Source: Phoronis ovalis
Lineage: Eukaryota > Phoronida > Phoronidae
Direction: 5' to 3'
Assembly: GCA_028565635.1 (NCBI GenBank)
Contig: JAOXYB010062356.1
Span: 1 to 10,566 of the forward strand
Length of the DNA: 10,566 nucleotides
Below are positions 1 to 7,240 of this stretch, in pieces (the stretch's first letter is position 1; every line of letters starts with the position of its first letter). Position numbers and translations under genes: made by a program. The notes beneath the pieces are model-generated. The model saw nothing but the letters and a program-made list of their open reading frames with translations. It ran no database searches and was not told the origin of the DNA.

Positions 1-660
1 GGTAAGGAGAACTGGTGGGCTAGTCATCAGTTTAGATAGATTCTCAGTAGCACCAAGTTGACATTAATGCCTAATGGCTTGCTATTCTTACATCTTTATG
101 TGATTTATTGCCATAGAAACTTACAGAATAATCATGATTTATTAACACTTTACTTAGATGCAGAACAATACTGTACTGTAAAACTCATACTTATATTTTT
201 TCAATAGAGAACCTACATCATGAGAATGTTGAGTTATTCTTATTCATCTCGAGAGGCAACAATACATATACTTTTGTTTTGTCTATATTTTAATTTTAAG
301 TACATAGTTAAAATTTAACAAAACATAAATTGTGAATATTAGTTAATTGTGATGAACAATATTCGCCACCTTAAACAACGATTCACGTTGAAAAACATAC
401 AAAGTAATAAGCTTATATAGGAGCAACCATAATAAATGCAAACAAAAAACTTGGACTATGTCTGTATAAGCTAAGATATAAGATATAAAAGATAAAACTT
501 TATTTTTATCTCTCTAGTATAATGTAAACAAGTACAAAAAACAGAAGTAACAGTGACCTGTGTAAATGTGATTGACTGTTCAGTAAGTGCTTTTTTAAAT
601 ATATGATATTATTATTCCTAGACTGTATTCATTACTATATAACCACACAAAATTTGCTAA
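1..660. other. AT-rich noncoding DNA upstream of the CARD gene
   Basis: I see no gene here. The stretch is strongly AT-rich, with stops in all frames and no convincing splice-flanked exon. Small local structures include a purine-rich run of GATATAA-type repeats near 474-498 and an 8-bp inverted repeat, AATTTTAA (292-299) with TTAAAATT (308-315). It presumably holds the promoter and possibly upstream exons of the CARD gene, but no core promoter element can be assigned with confidence. Confidence 0.5.
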
Positions 661-740
661 AATGCTTGTCCAGTAGTTATACCTAGTACATAATAGGCGA
701 AATTTAATATCAATTTATCCACCTGATACTCTAAACCACA

Positions 741-818
741 ATGAAAAACAACAATTGCAATGGAAAACCCCTAAATCATGTTCCAAAAACAAAGCGTTTT
801 TTATCAGCAGATTGTTAA
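741..818 (+). CDS. Short upstream ORF, first copy (25 codons)
   Basis: An ATG at 741 opens a 25-codon frame, starting MKNNNCNGKP, that stops at 816-818, just before the decayed copy of the CARD start at 830. It is the duplicate of the upstream frame at 940-1017 and encodes the same peptide except for Lys in place of Glu at residue 2. Whether it is translated is unknown. If transcription starts upstream of it, it would sit in the leader of the CARD mRNA. It could equally be noncoding sequence that happens to be open. Confidence 0.25.
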   Translation: MKNNNCNGKPLNHVPKTKRFLSADC

Positions 819-939
819 TGCAACAAACAATGGAAGCCAAAGAGATAAATAATGCTTGTCCAGTAGTTTTACCTAGCACATAATACGCAACACTTATTTA
901 TAATAATATCACTTTATCCACACGACACTATAAACCACA

Positions 940-1017
940 ATGGAAAACAACAATTGCAATGGAAAACCCCTAAATCATGTTCCAAAAACAAAACGTTTTT
1001 TATCAGCAGATTGTTAA
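940..1017 (+). CDS. Short upstream ORF, second copy (25 codons)
   Basis: The ATG at 940-942 has a purine at -3 and G at +4, a good animal initiation context. It opens a 25-codon frame starting MENNNCNGKP and stopping at 1015-1017, eleven bases before the CARD start at 1029. It is in a different frame from the CARD. Both tandem copies preserve length and sequence apart from one residue. It may act as a translational upstream ORF, or it may be incidental; the sequence cannot decide. Confidence 0.3.
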   Translation: MENNNCNGKPLNHVPKTKRFLSADC

Positions 1018-1028
1018 CGCAACAAACA

Positions 1029-1325
1029 ATGGAAGCCAAAGAGAGAGAAATACTTCAAAAAAATCGTATCGATTTAGTGACTGACATACATGTTTGTTTG
1101 ATTTTAGACCATTTCATTGAGAACAATGTTTTAAACAACATTCTGAAGGATGAGATTATGTCCAAACCAACTAGACAGGAAAAGGTTGAAGCCTTGCTAG
1201 ATATACTTCCAAGAAGAGGACCCAGGGCTTTTCAAATCTTCTGTAATGCATTGCAAGAAAACTATGACTGGTTAGCAAGAAAACTAAAGCCTGCAGTCAC
1301 AGGAGAATCAACAGATGTCATGTTG
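1029..1325 (+). CDS. CARD-domain protein, first exon (CRADD/RAIDD- or caspase-2-like)
   Basis: Translation from the ATG at 1029 (A at -3, G at +4) gives a single caspase recruitment domain over about residues 4-90. The frame is open further upstream but has no ATG there. Recognisable elements are an N-terminal helix with LQKNRIDLV, like the LKKNRVVLA of caspase-2, and the diagnostic LLDILPRRGPRAF followed by F-x-x-ALQE-x-x-x-W. The LLDILP-RGP-AF stretch is shared by CRADD/RAIDD and caspase-2. These adaptors and initiator caspases assemble through CARD-CARD contacts in apoptosis signalling complexes in the cytosol. A plausible donor, TTG|GTATAC, ends the exon after 99 complete codons (phase 0). 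Without splicing the frame runs on to a stop at 1377-1379, giving 116 residues. No death domain or caspase protease domain follows within clear reach, so the subfamily is undecided. Confidence 0.8.
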
Positions 1326-1379
1326 GTATACAAAATTAGTACTGTTGCACTTTTTAATTATTCTCATGTCCTAATATAA

Positions 1380-1549
1380 TGACAAAGGCATTTTAGTAAA
1401 TTAGGATTGCTGCTGTTAGGTTTTGTTTCTTTCTTCCAATTTTCAAAAAGCTCGAAGACGGTTACAGCTAAATTAAGGTCTGATACTTGAAGTGTGATAT
1501 CCCCAGGGTGGGCTGTGGTAGTCAGGCTATATAGGGAAGTGCAATTCGA
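1380..1549. other. Intronic or 3' flanking DNA of the CARD gene
   Basis: This follows the in-frame stop of the unspliced CARD reading. There is no coding signal on either strand. If the donor at 1326 is used, this is intron; if not, it is 3' untranslated sequence. The nearest downstream AATAAA on this strand that I noted is at 2181-2186. Confidence 0.4.
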
Positions 1550-1620
1550 TCAAATTAGCAGAGTGGATCCGGTTTCTTGATCAAGTAGCAGAGTGGATCC
1601 GATTTTTGACCAAATTAGTA
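1550..1620. repeat. Short tandem repeat, 30-31 bp unit, about 2.3 copies
   Basis: Unit 1 (1550-1580) and unit 2 (1581-1610) share TAGCAGAGTGGATCCG and a T-rich tail. A partial third copy starts at 1611 with CAAATTAGTA. The units differ by a few substitutions and a one-base indel. No function is apparent. Confidence 0.8.
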
Positions 1621-2240
1621 ATATGTTAATTGGTCCTGAAGAACCTGAAAGGGTGGGATGGGTAAATATTCACCACAGAGTGTGTCAAATTAAATTCAAA
1701 ATGTTCACAAGATAATTCATGGCAAATCACTTGATTATATGAATTCTGATTTCAATAGGGTCAATTTTGCATCACAGAGTAAATACTCGACAAAACATAT
1801 AAAATTTTTTATACACCTCATGCTACTCATTTCAGGTCATTCACATATAATGGAATCGGCTTATGGAACAGACTGGCTTATAATACGAAGGAGATTGTTA
1901 ATGAAGGTTCCTTCAAGCGTTTAGGTTTTCCTTTACCATACAATGTGTTTACCATTCATGTCATATACGGCTTCACTAATTTGGATTTTTAAGTAATTTA
2001 TATTTATTTGATGCTGTCTTAAAAGAGATTCAACTAGGACCACTATGGAAATAAGTTTTTAACTTTTTAGCTCAATCCTTTTTGCTATGCTTTTAATGGA
2101 CGTGGTATCAGTTTTTGTATTAAATTATTCTCTATTAATTTCCATGTATTTCTTATGTAATCCCATTTGTATGCATGGTAAATAAATATTTAAAAAAGGT
2201 TAGGGGCATGGTACTTAGATCAGGATGGGCTATTGTTGAC
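1621..2240. other. No supported gene; possible polyadenylation signal
   Basis: An open frame at 1739-1924 lacks an animal-like start context and family resemblance. The acceptor-like TTTCAG before 1836 does not match the phase of the CARD exon. A sequence GGTAAATAAATATT contains AATAAA at 2181-2186; it could be a poly(A) signal or just AT-rich sequence. No gene is called. Confidence 0.4.
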
Positions 2241-2545
2241 CTTGAGGTCATAAAGTCATTTGAAAGTTAAAGAATTCAAATTACAAAGAGGTAACTTTGT
2301 TAACTTTTGAACATATTTTTGGCAATTTTTTATTAATGAACCAAGCTGTATCTTGTAATGGTTAGTCTTATATACTGGATTGTAATTTGACATATGACTA
2401 TCACCAGTGTTGAGAGAGTTCAACCTGAGGTCAAAGTCATCTAGAGGTCGAAAACTAAAATCTCAAAATTGCAAGAAACTCAGAAATTAGGTTATATTTT
2501 TAGAGGTCATCAAGTGATTCTGGGGGTTATTTTGAGGTCAAACAA
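2241..2545. repeat. AGGTCA-rich old repeat region
   Basis: AGGTCA occurs at 2245-2250, 2428-2433, 2504-2509 and 2535-2540, with an AGGTCG variant at 2445-2450. At 2428-2439 it reads AGGTCAAAGTCA, close to a direct repeat of nuclear-receptor half-sites. The surrounding sequence resembles a decayed interspersed repeat built of short TTGAGGTCA-type phrases. This reading suggests low-complexity repeat history rather than a proven regulatory array. Confidence 0.45.
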
Positions 2546-2602
2546 TCCCAAAACAATGAAACACTGAAAGGCCATTTAGAGATAATACAAAGGTATAGAT
2601 TG

Positions 2603-3195
2603 AAGTCAATAACAGCAATCCTGCTTTTGCTAAAGGCTATCTAGTTCTATGTAAACTTGCCTGTGACATCATGAAGGATGCATGCAAGACAACAGTTCTG
2701 GGTTAAAATTCAACTTTTGGCATAAATTTTGCAGACAAAATATGTCCATCACTATATACTAGTGTACAAGGATCAAAATTTGGTTAAATTAACTCAGTGA
2801 AGTATATCAAACTGACATAAAAATGTTTTTAAGAGTTTTCTGTTTCTAATTATTAACGCGTTTTTGAATATATTGATGTCACGAAAAAAATGAATTATCA
2901 ATGAGATAAGGAACTATTATGTCTTCTTTCAAATCAAAATCAAGGAACAATTTCCATTTTCCTTTTTCAGATAAAAATGGAATGCGGAAAAAGGAGATGG
3001 TTCCTTTTTCCTTATTTAGTTCAAAATCTAATAAGAAAACAGGAATGGTTAATTTTTCTATATTCGGCTCAAAATTAGGGTTCTCAAGACTCAAACTAGG
3101 GTTCTCTTTTCTTTCATAAAATGTTTAATCGAGGACATTAATAGGTCATAAAAATCCATAACAGTAATTCATGCTTTGTTAAAAGGCTATCTATA
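2603..3195. repeat. Diverged direct repeat pair flanking an A/T-biased segment
   Basis: Sequence at about 2605-2655 (AATAACAGCAATCCTGCTTT followed by GCTAAAGGCTATCTA) recurs in diverged form at about 3155-3196 (CATAACAGTAATTCATGCTT followed by AAAAGGCTATCTATAG). The pair brackets about 500 bp that includes the doubly open segment at 2879-3119. This may be one old repeat family inserted twice, or a duplication around an insertion. No terminal inverted repeats were seen. Confidence 0.5.
2879..3119. other. A/T-biased segment open on both strands
   Basis: A plus-strand frame (2919-3119, 66 residues, with a true ATG at 2919) and a minus-strand frame (2879-3094) overlap almost completely. The plus translation is rich in Phe, Ser and Lys and repeats the pattern FSLFSSKS, FSIFGSKL, LGFS. 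The DNA shows near-repeats such as CTCAAAATTAGGGTTCTC followed by CTCAAACTAGGGTTCTC. The bias makes both frames open by chance, so I do not call a gene. I recognise no domain on either strand. Confidence 0.4.
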
Positions 3196-3431
3196 GTTTA
3201 ATTTTGACCATGTTCATATCTTAGTTTGTTTAGAGTTTACCAAATAACCATCTGCTTTTATGCACTAGTTAACTAAATCTCCATATTCTGTGTAACTCAT
3301 CGAAATCTTACATTTTTTATACATTTCAAAAGGAGGTCGCTCAGTGATACTTTAAATAACTATTGTAAATGCATGCTATTTCAGATTGCAATCCAGTCTT
3401 CCTTCTAGAAATAAACATTATATCTAAACTT

Positions 3432-3665
3432 AAATTATTAACATGTGAAGAAAAACAGACTTAATAACACAGTTATTACGTATAATTATTATAAATTATT
3501 AACATGTGAAGTAAAACAGATTTAATAACACAGTTATTATGTATATTATAAATTATTAACATGTGAAGTAAAACAGACTTAATAATACAGTTATTATGTA
3601 TAATTATTATAAATTATTAACATATGAAGTAAAACAGATTTAATGTAAAACAAATTTATATGTAT
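3432..3665. repeat. Minisatellite, about 61-bp unit, 3.5-4 copies
   Basis: Units start at 3432, 3493, 3550 and 3611 with AAATTATTAACATGTGAAG (ATATG in unit 4) and continue with AAAACAGA(C/T)TTAATAA(C/T)ACAGTTATTA. Lengths are 61, 57 and 61 bp, and the fourth unit degrades after about 34 bp. Unit 2 lacks four bases in its TATAATTATTAT tail. Units 2 and 4 share the T variant in ACAGATTT, while units 1 and 3 share ACAGACTT. Confidence 0.93.
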
Positions 3666-4345
3666 ATCTCAACTGTAAAGTGTGGTTAATTTAATATAAT
3701 ATTACAATAAGTAAAACTACCGATGTAAATTTAAAAACTGAATTTGTACTCTACTTTAATTAATATCTTGGATTCCAACAAACTCTACATCATATTGGTA
3801 CACAATCACACAAAGGGACTTTTCCTATTATGACAGCATTCTCTCTCTAATCGATCAAACTAGACTTTTTAACAGTATGGCGTTAATGATAACAAGCCCA
3901 CTTGAGCCCACCATTCCATACCTTATGAGTTGTGCTACGACTGCTTGAATGCTCATTCAATGTAGAATATTGTGAGTACAAATGTGGGTTAAACCAATGA
4001 TACCACCAAGCACATGCTGGTTATAATAGATCTACTGGTTTAATTTAATGATATGTATGTAATGACACCCATTTTTACATATTTTACTTTCCAAAATGTA
4101 TAATATTGCTCTAAATTTCGTATATCTCACAAAACTGTATTTCTAAATGGAAAAAACTAAAATGGAATATAAATTTACTGTCAAACATTCGAAACCATCT
4201 TTTGTTCAATAAAAAACTATTGATAAGAGTTATATAGAAAAATTACTTATAAGTAACGGTAGTTGCTGTAACCATAATGTTTTTAGTTTGTTACTCCTTC
4301 AACTGCATCCTTCAGTACAGTTTTTAGGCCAGAGTTAATACTCAC
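3666..4345. other. No supported gene
   Basis: This is AT-rich sequence with no recognisable coding family. On the minus strand, about 3892-4015 has a frame free of stops that ends near an AAG|GTATGG donor-like site. An acceptor-like CCAG also lies at about 4017-4020. These could be a downstream exon of the leftward gene, but reading frame and phase do not let me choose, so none is called. Confidence 0.35.
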
Positions 4346-4479
4346 CTGCAGTACGTTTTCTGATAAGCTTTGTAGTTGAATGTCTTGTTCCCTATATGAA
4401 GTACAATGCTGGATAGTAAGTTGTTTCCTTCTCCCTTGTAAAGAGATACTATTACAGACCTCAGCTTGTTCCAGTTTTC
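4346..4479 (-). CDS. Probable internal exon of an unidentified leftward gene
   Basis: On the minus strand this 134-bp segment is bounded by a pyrimidine-rich acceptor (TTTTTCTGTCCATAG) and a consensus donor (TGCAG|GTGAGT), the best-looking splice pair outside C19orf47. Two frames are open throughout. One starts ENWNKLRSVIVSLYKGEG and needs an incoming phase of 0. The other starts KLEQAEVCNS and needs phase 1. The phase-0 reading joins the upstream candidate exon at 4869-4966 and alternates hydrophobic residues like folded protein, so I prefer it. I recognise no family. Confidence 0.5.
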
Positions 4480-4535
4480 CTATGGACAGAAAAACATAGC
4501 TCCCATTACTAGTGATATTCGTCAATTTTTTTAAG

Positions 4536-4780
4536 TTAATGTTTTTGTCTTTCCATAAAAAAGTACATGTTCTAACTAAAAAATCAAGGATTAAATTAAT
4601 ACATGGGCTGGACTATAGAGACATTGTTGAGAATGTCAACACAAGGCATGATGATGAACTTGACCAGTTGCAAATAGTCACATTTTCGTATTCCCCACAT
4701 GGTCTACATATTGCTGTCCAGAGCCAAGTGGTCTGTCATGCTGTTTCACTGATGAAGTACACATTTATGACATTACCTAG
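4536..4780 (+). CDS. Unassigned plus-strand exon-like ORF (weak)
   Basis: A plus-strand frame is open from a T-rich acceptor-like site (CAATTTTTTTAAG, ending 4535) to a donor-like CCTAG|GTAACT at 4780/4781. The central part, GLDYRDIVENVNTRHDDEL, has the spacing of death-domain helices 3-4. An acceptor at 4535 would also keep the phase 0 of the CARD exon, so a CRADD-type second exon is conceivable. However, the conserved Trp of death domains is absent, the acceptor is imperfect, and the ORF lies within an intron of the proposed leftward gene. It may well be noncoding. Confidence 0.22.
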
Positions 4781-4868
4781 GTAACTTTTGAAATATATTA
4801 AAATTTTCCACTGCAATTTGTTTAGAAGTTTACTTGAAAGTAATTTTAAAACAGTCTGCATACAATAC

Positions 4869-4966
4869 CGGAGAAACAACTTCCAATGTGCCTTGAGAAT
4901 AAACACAATTGCCAGTTTTAGTTAATACTGACACACCATCTGTTAATTTCTTTTTAAGTAGATTTT
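4869..4966 (-). CDS. Candidate internal exon of the leftward gene
   Basis: On the minus strand an excellent acceptor, TTTTTTTTTCCAG, precedes this 98-bp segment, which begins with two bases of a split codon and reads NLLKKKLTDG then TGNCVYSQGTLEVVSP. The donor, CCG|GTATTG, is weak. An incoming phase of 1 matches the candidate exon ending at 6526, and the outgoing phase of 0 matches the exon starting at 4479. The frame is in fact open over a wider range (4830-5123), so the exon could be longer on either side. No family was recognised. Confidence 0.4.
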
Positions 4967-5162
4967 CTGGAAAAAAAAACCAGATATGACATTTTGTTAA
5001 GCTAATATTGGAACAATATCCACGTATAAAACAGCTGCCTGGTGAGTCTAGTAACCATGGTCTAGTACAACCTAGTTTCAATTTCTTAAGTTTCTTACGT
5101 AAATTTATATTTCGACAATCCAAAGTAAATTTTGTATAATGATAACTTCATGTTACCTAAAC

Positions 5163-5541
5163 AATGACAGGTATACTATGTATAGTATATGCAGGTATCC
5201 ATCGGTCTTCACACGTCACTAGTTGGATATGTTAAAGGCTCGACCCTGGGGAACCGACTTCAATAACTTTTATATATACTCTGCCCAATCTTTCAAACCC
5301 TCAACAGCTGTCAGAAAAAAGTTCCAAAACATATATACCCCTTTTCAGAATTTTTTTGGACATACCGTATGTCTATTTTTACACACCTCTTTTCGGAAAA
5401 TACGGGGATAAAAACAAAACTTCAAGTTTTTATTTTTATTCAGAGCGGGTGAAAAGGTACCCCTTTTCAGAATTTTGAATGCTGAAAACGCTCAAAAACC
5501 ACACCTCTCTCACACGAGCATACCTGTATACCTCATTAATG
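5163..5541. mobile_element. Probable non-autonomous repeat element with terminal inverted repeats
   Basis: The ends carry imperfect inverted repeats: AATGACAGGTATAC at 5163-5176 on the left, and on the right (5524-5538) the reverse complement of AATGAGGTATACAGG. Further inward, CAGGTAT recurs in inverted orientation (left 5192-5198, right about 5520-5526). Inside, the 19-mer TACCCCTTTTCAGAATTTT occurs exactly at 5336-5354 and 5458-5476, with a degraded relative near 5387. A perfect small palindrome, GACATAC-C-GTATGTC, lies at 5359-5373. There is no coding capacity; the open frame at 5223-5411 has no family resemblance. The element class cannot be named from one copy. Confidence 0.5.
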
Positions 5542-5940
5542 ATAGTCAGTGCCCTGGAGGCTTGACTTGAAACCTTCCAGCAAATCTACTGAGGTAGTCG
5601 CATACGGGATAGTGTTCCATATGCAGACTGTGTTCGGAAAGAATAAGTATATACAGCTGTTTAAAAGGCAGTATGGAAGGATTAAATAACCTTTTGGTAC
5701 AACCATGTGAAGAGCGCATGATGTACAGTTATATCAATGAGATTAGTTTAGATCTATATACATCATAGTAGCCTTTGCATGTCTTTTTCGTAGTTAATGG
5801 ATCATAGTTCATGGACAGCTGGGTTCGCTGCTATAATCACTGCACACAAAACATGCACCCTGCCTCTCTGATATATTTCTAATCTATTGATGGACTATGT
5901 CTTTTCTGTGAGAGTCCTATGCTATTGAAGCATATATATT
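5542..5940. other. No supported gene (possible intron of the leftward gene)
   Basis: The sequence is of somewhat higher complexity, but I see no long frame, splice-flanked exon or recognised repeat. It lies between two repeat elements. If the leftward gene model is right, all of this is intronic (between 6525 and 4967). Confidence 0.4.
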
Positions 5941-6351
5941 CCACGGTAGTCCTGCAAGCATGACCCTACTATGGACAACCTATGGCTTGTCCGTAGGGTC
6001 CTGGTCACCTTATATCTCAAACCAGCCAAAGTTCAACTAGCCTTCACGCATGTGCAATAGCATAATATCCATACAATGGATGAACGAACCTTCAAGAGTG
6101 CACTTTGGATTTCATGCTCAGTGATGTGCTGTTGAATCTTTGATTACGTTATCTAGATATGGTGGCATAAGAAGCGGAATAGTCAAGGAATAGACACTGA
6201 AGCAAAAATTTGGGTGGAATTCATTTATTTAATTAAGAAAGTCAGTGTGTTTTCTAACATCGGCTGGTTTGAGATATGAGGTGGCCAGGACCCTATGGAC
6301 AAGCTGTAGGTTGTCCATAGTAGGGTTATACTTGTAGGACTAATTCCATGG
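5941..6351. mobile_element. Foldback (long inverted-repeat) element
   Basis: The left arm (5941-6027) and right arm (6262-6351) are about 87-90 bp and imperfect reverse complements, running from CCACGG/CCATGG at the outside to AAACCAGCC / GGCTGGTTT at the inside. They are separated by a 234-bp spacer. Differences are mostly single substitutions plus a small indel near the outer end. Each arm itself contains a smaller hairpin: ACCCTACTATGGACAA pairs, allowing a 3-nt bulge, with TTGTCCGTAGGGT. The spacer has no coding capacity. No clear target-site duplication is visible. A foldback-type MITE or a decayed DNA-transposon derivative is likely. Confidence 0.8.
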
Positions 6352-6525
6352 TACATTACAGTACGTCTCACTACTGACTAGAGTTGTATAGCATCTAGCT
6401 TTAAGTGAGCAACTAATCATATCCTGCATAAAACACCAAGTGTTCTGTTTGCTTTAGCACAGACACCATGAACCCATGAACATGTGCATTCCTATTCTAA
6501 ATCAATGATTTATGGAGGTTTACAC
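6352..6525. other. Unassigned; intron in the leftward gene model
   Basis: There is no coding signal that I trust. On the minus strand the coding-like frame of the neighbouring segment continues only to a stop at 6497-6499, beyond the proposed donor at 6525-6524. Confidence 0.3.
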
Positions 6526-6714
6526 CAGGTCTACTTTCAATTGCTAAATCCACAGCCGCTAAGTCTAATGTGTGGTTGTCAAACGTTAAAGGGGTCCTCT
6601 TATTGGTGACTCTGATTACTTGGCACTTTAAAGATTGACATTCCATCAACCAGTCTGACACTCTCCCACCGCTGAAGACATCAACCGGTATCAACATTTT
6701 GCTGAAAGATGCAT
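6526..6714 (-). CDS. Candidate exon 2 of the leftward gene
   Basis: The minus-strand frame (open 6730-6497) reads as a normal mixed-composition protein, for example IPVDVFSGGRVSDWL and later TLDLAAVDLAIESRP. Codon use is unlike the surrounding AT-rich noncoding DNA. An acceptor at GGAAG|AT (exon start 6714) would match phase 1 from the candidate first exon. An alternative at TTGAAG|ACA (6724) would be phase 0. The donor CCTG|GTGTAAAC ends the exon in phase 1. The acceptor is pyrimidine-poor, which is the main weakness. No homologous family recognised. Confidence 0.4.
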
Positions 6715-6863
6715 CTTCCAATGTCTTCAAGACAAGTTTAATTTAGTCATGTTTGCAGGACTAAGACTAAGCTTAATCTTACTTCTAAGTTCTTACTCTT
6801 TCTCTTAGTTCTTGCTATCCATGGAATATATGCTTGGTTTGCAATTGTATTTGTAGTAATAGG

Positions 6864-6887
6864 GTGTGTGTGTGTGTGTGTGTGTGT
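6864..6887. repeat. (GT)12 microsatellite
   Basis: Twelve perfect GT dinucleotides follow AGG and precede ACAG. In the leftward gene model this lies inside intron 1. Confidence 0.97.
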
Positions 6888-6940
6888 ACAGCAATGTACG
6901 AGAACACTCTATTATTTCACACAGTTATACTTCAATCTAC

Positions 6941-6977
6941 CTGTAATAAACTCGTCCCATCTAAGATTGGCAGCCAT
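6941..6977 (-). CDS. Candidate first coding exon of the leftward gene
   Basis: The minus strand has ATGGCTGCC at 6977-6969 (G at +4), reading MAANLRWDEFIT, then ACAG|GTAGAT as donor, leaving phase 1. The reading is short but typical of an animal N-terminus and faces away from the C19orf47 start 264 bases to the right. The match of phase to the next candidate exon at 6714 is the only link. It could be coincidental. Confidence 0.35.
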
Positions 6978-7240
6978 CAAAAAACAACTTTCAATCATGT
7001 GCGAAAGTTAACCACAGGGCCAGTGATGTGTTCCCGGATAATGCGAACCTTATTTAACCAAAAGAAGTTACTATTTGAAATAAAACAAATTAAATTACAA
7101 ATGTATTTTAATTACCTAATTAGAAAAACTTGCATTTTATCTGTGTTTTGAATAGAACAACTGGTAAACATCGATAAGTAATTCATTGGCCGCAGTACAC
7201 AATGTTTCTATCATGAGGGCACAAAGCTTGGAGATCCAAA
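6978..7240. promoter_or_regulatory. Putative promoter/5'UTR of C19orf47, possibly bidirectional
   Basis: This interval lies between the proposed start codons of C19orf47 (plus, 7241) and the leftward gene (minus, 6977). An ATTGG (inverted CCAAT box) lies at 7185-7189, and there are several CpGs (for example CCGGATAATGCG near 7034-7045), rarer in the flanking DNA. No TATA box is obvious just upstream of 7241. The 5'UTR of C19orf47 must occupy the right part of the interval. Function is inferred from position only. Confidence 0.35.

Larger units (their letters stand above)
661..1045 (+). repeat. Tandem duplication of the CARD gene leader and start region
   Basis: Two head-to-tail copies lie at about 661-849 and 851-1045. 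Both begin with AATGCTTGTCCAGTAGTT and end in the segment that contains the CARD start codon. The left half of the unit has diverged, with many substitutions and about 9 bp of indels. The right half (741-840 against 940-1039) differs at only about three positions. In copy 1 the equivalent of the CARD start (830-832) is followed after five codons by the junction with copy 2 and ends at 883. Copy 2 continues into the intact CARD, so copy 1 looks like a truncated duplicate of the 5' end rather than a second gene. Confidence 0.85.

Noticed and set aside
1651-1668. GGGATGG|GTAAAT as an alternative first exon of C19orf47 (ATG plus one base)
   Set aside because: Phase would fit, but it is nearly 7 kb from the SAM exon with other gene candidates between; the 7241-7253 segment is closer, phase-correct and has a better donor.
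1739-1924. 61-codon open frame with an internal TTTCAG acceptor-like site at 1831-1835
   Set aside because: No family resemblance; splicing from the CARD donor at 1325 (phase 0) into 1836 meets a stop within five codons.
3066-3110. TTAGGG occurrences resembling telomere repeats
   Set aside because: Only two isolated copies within a larger local repeat; not a tandem telomeric array.
5542-5760. Possible retroelement fragment suggested by higher complexity
   Set aside because: No frame with reverse transcriptase or integrase motifs could be read.
6834-7151. Plus-strand frame with a Val/Cys run
   Set aside because: The Val/Cys run is just the GT microsatellite; the rest lies in the putative promoter and shows no family.
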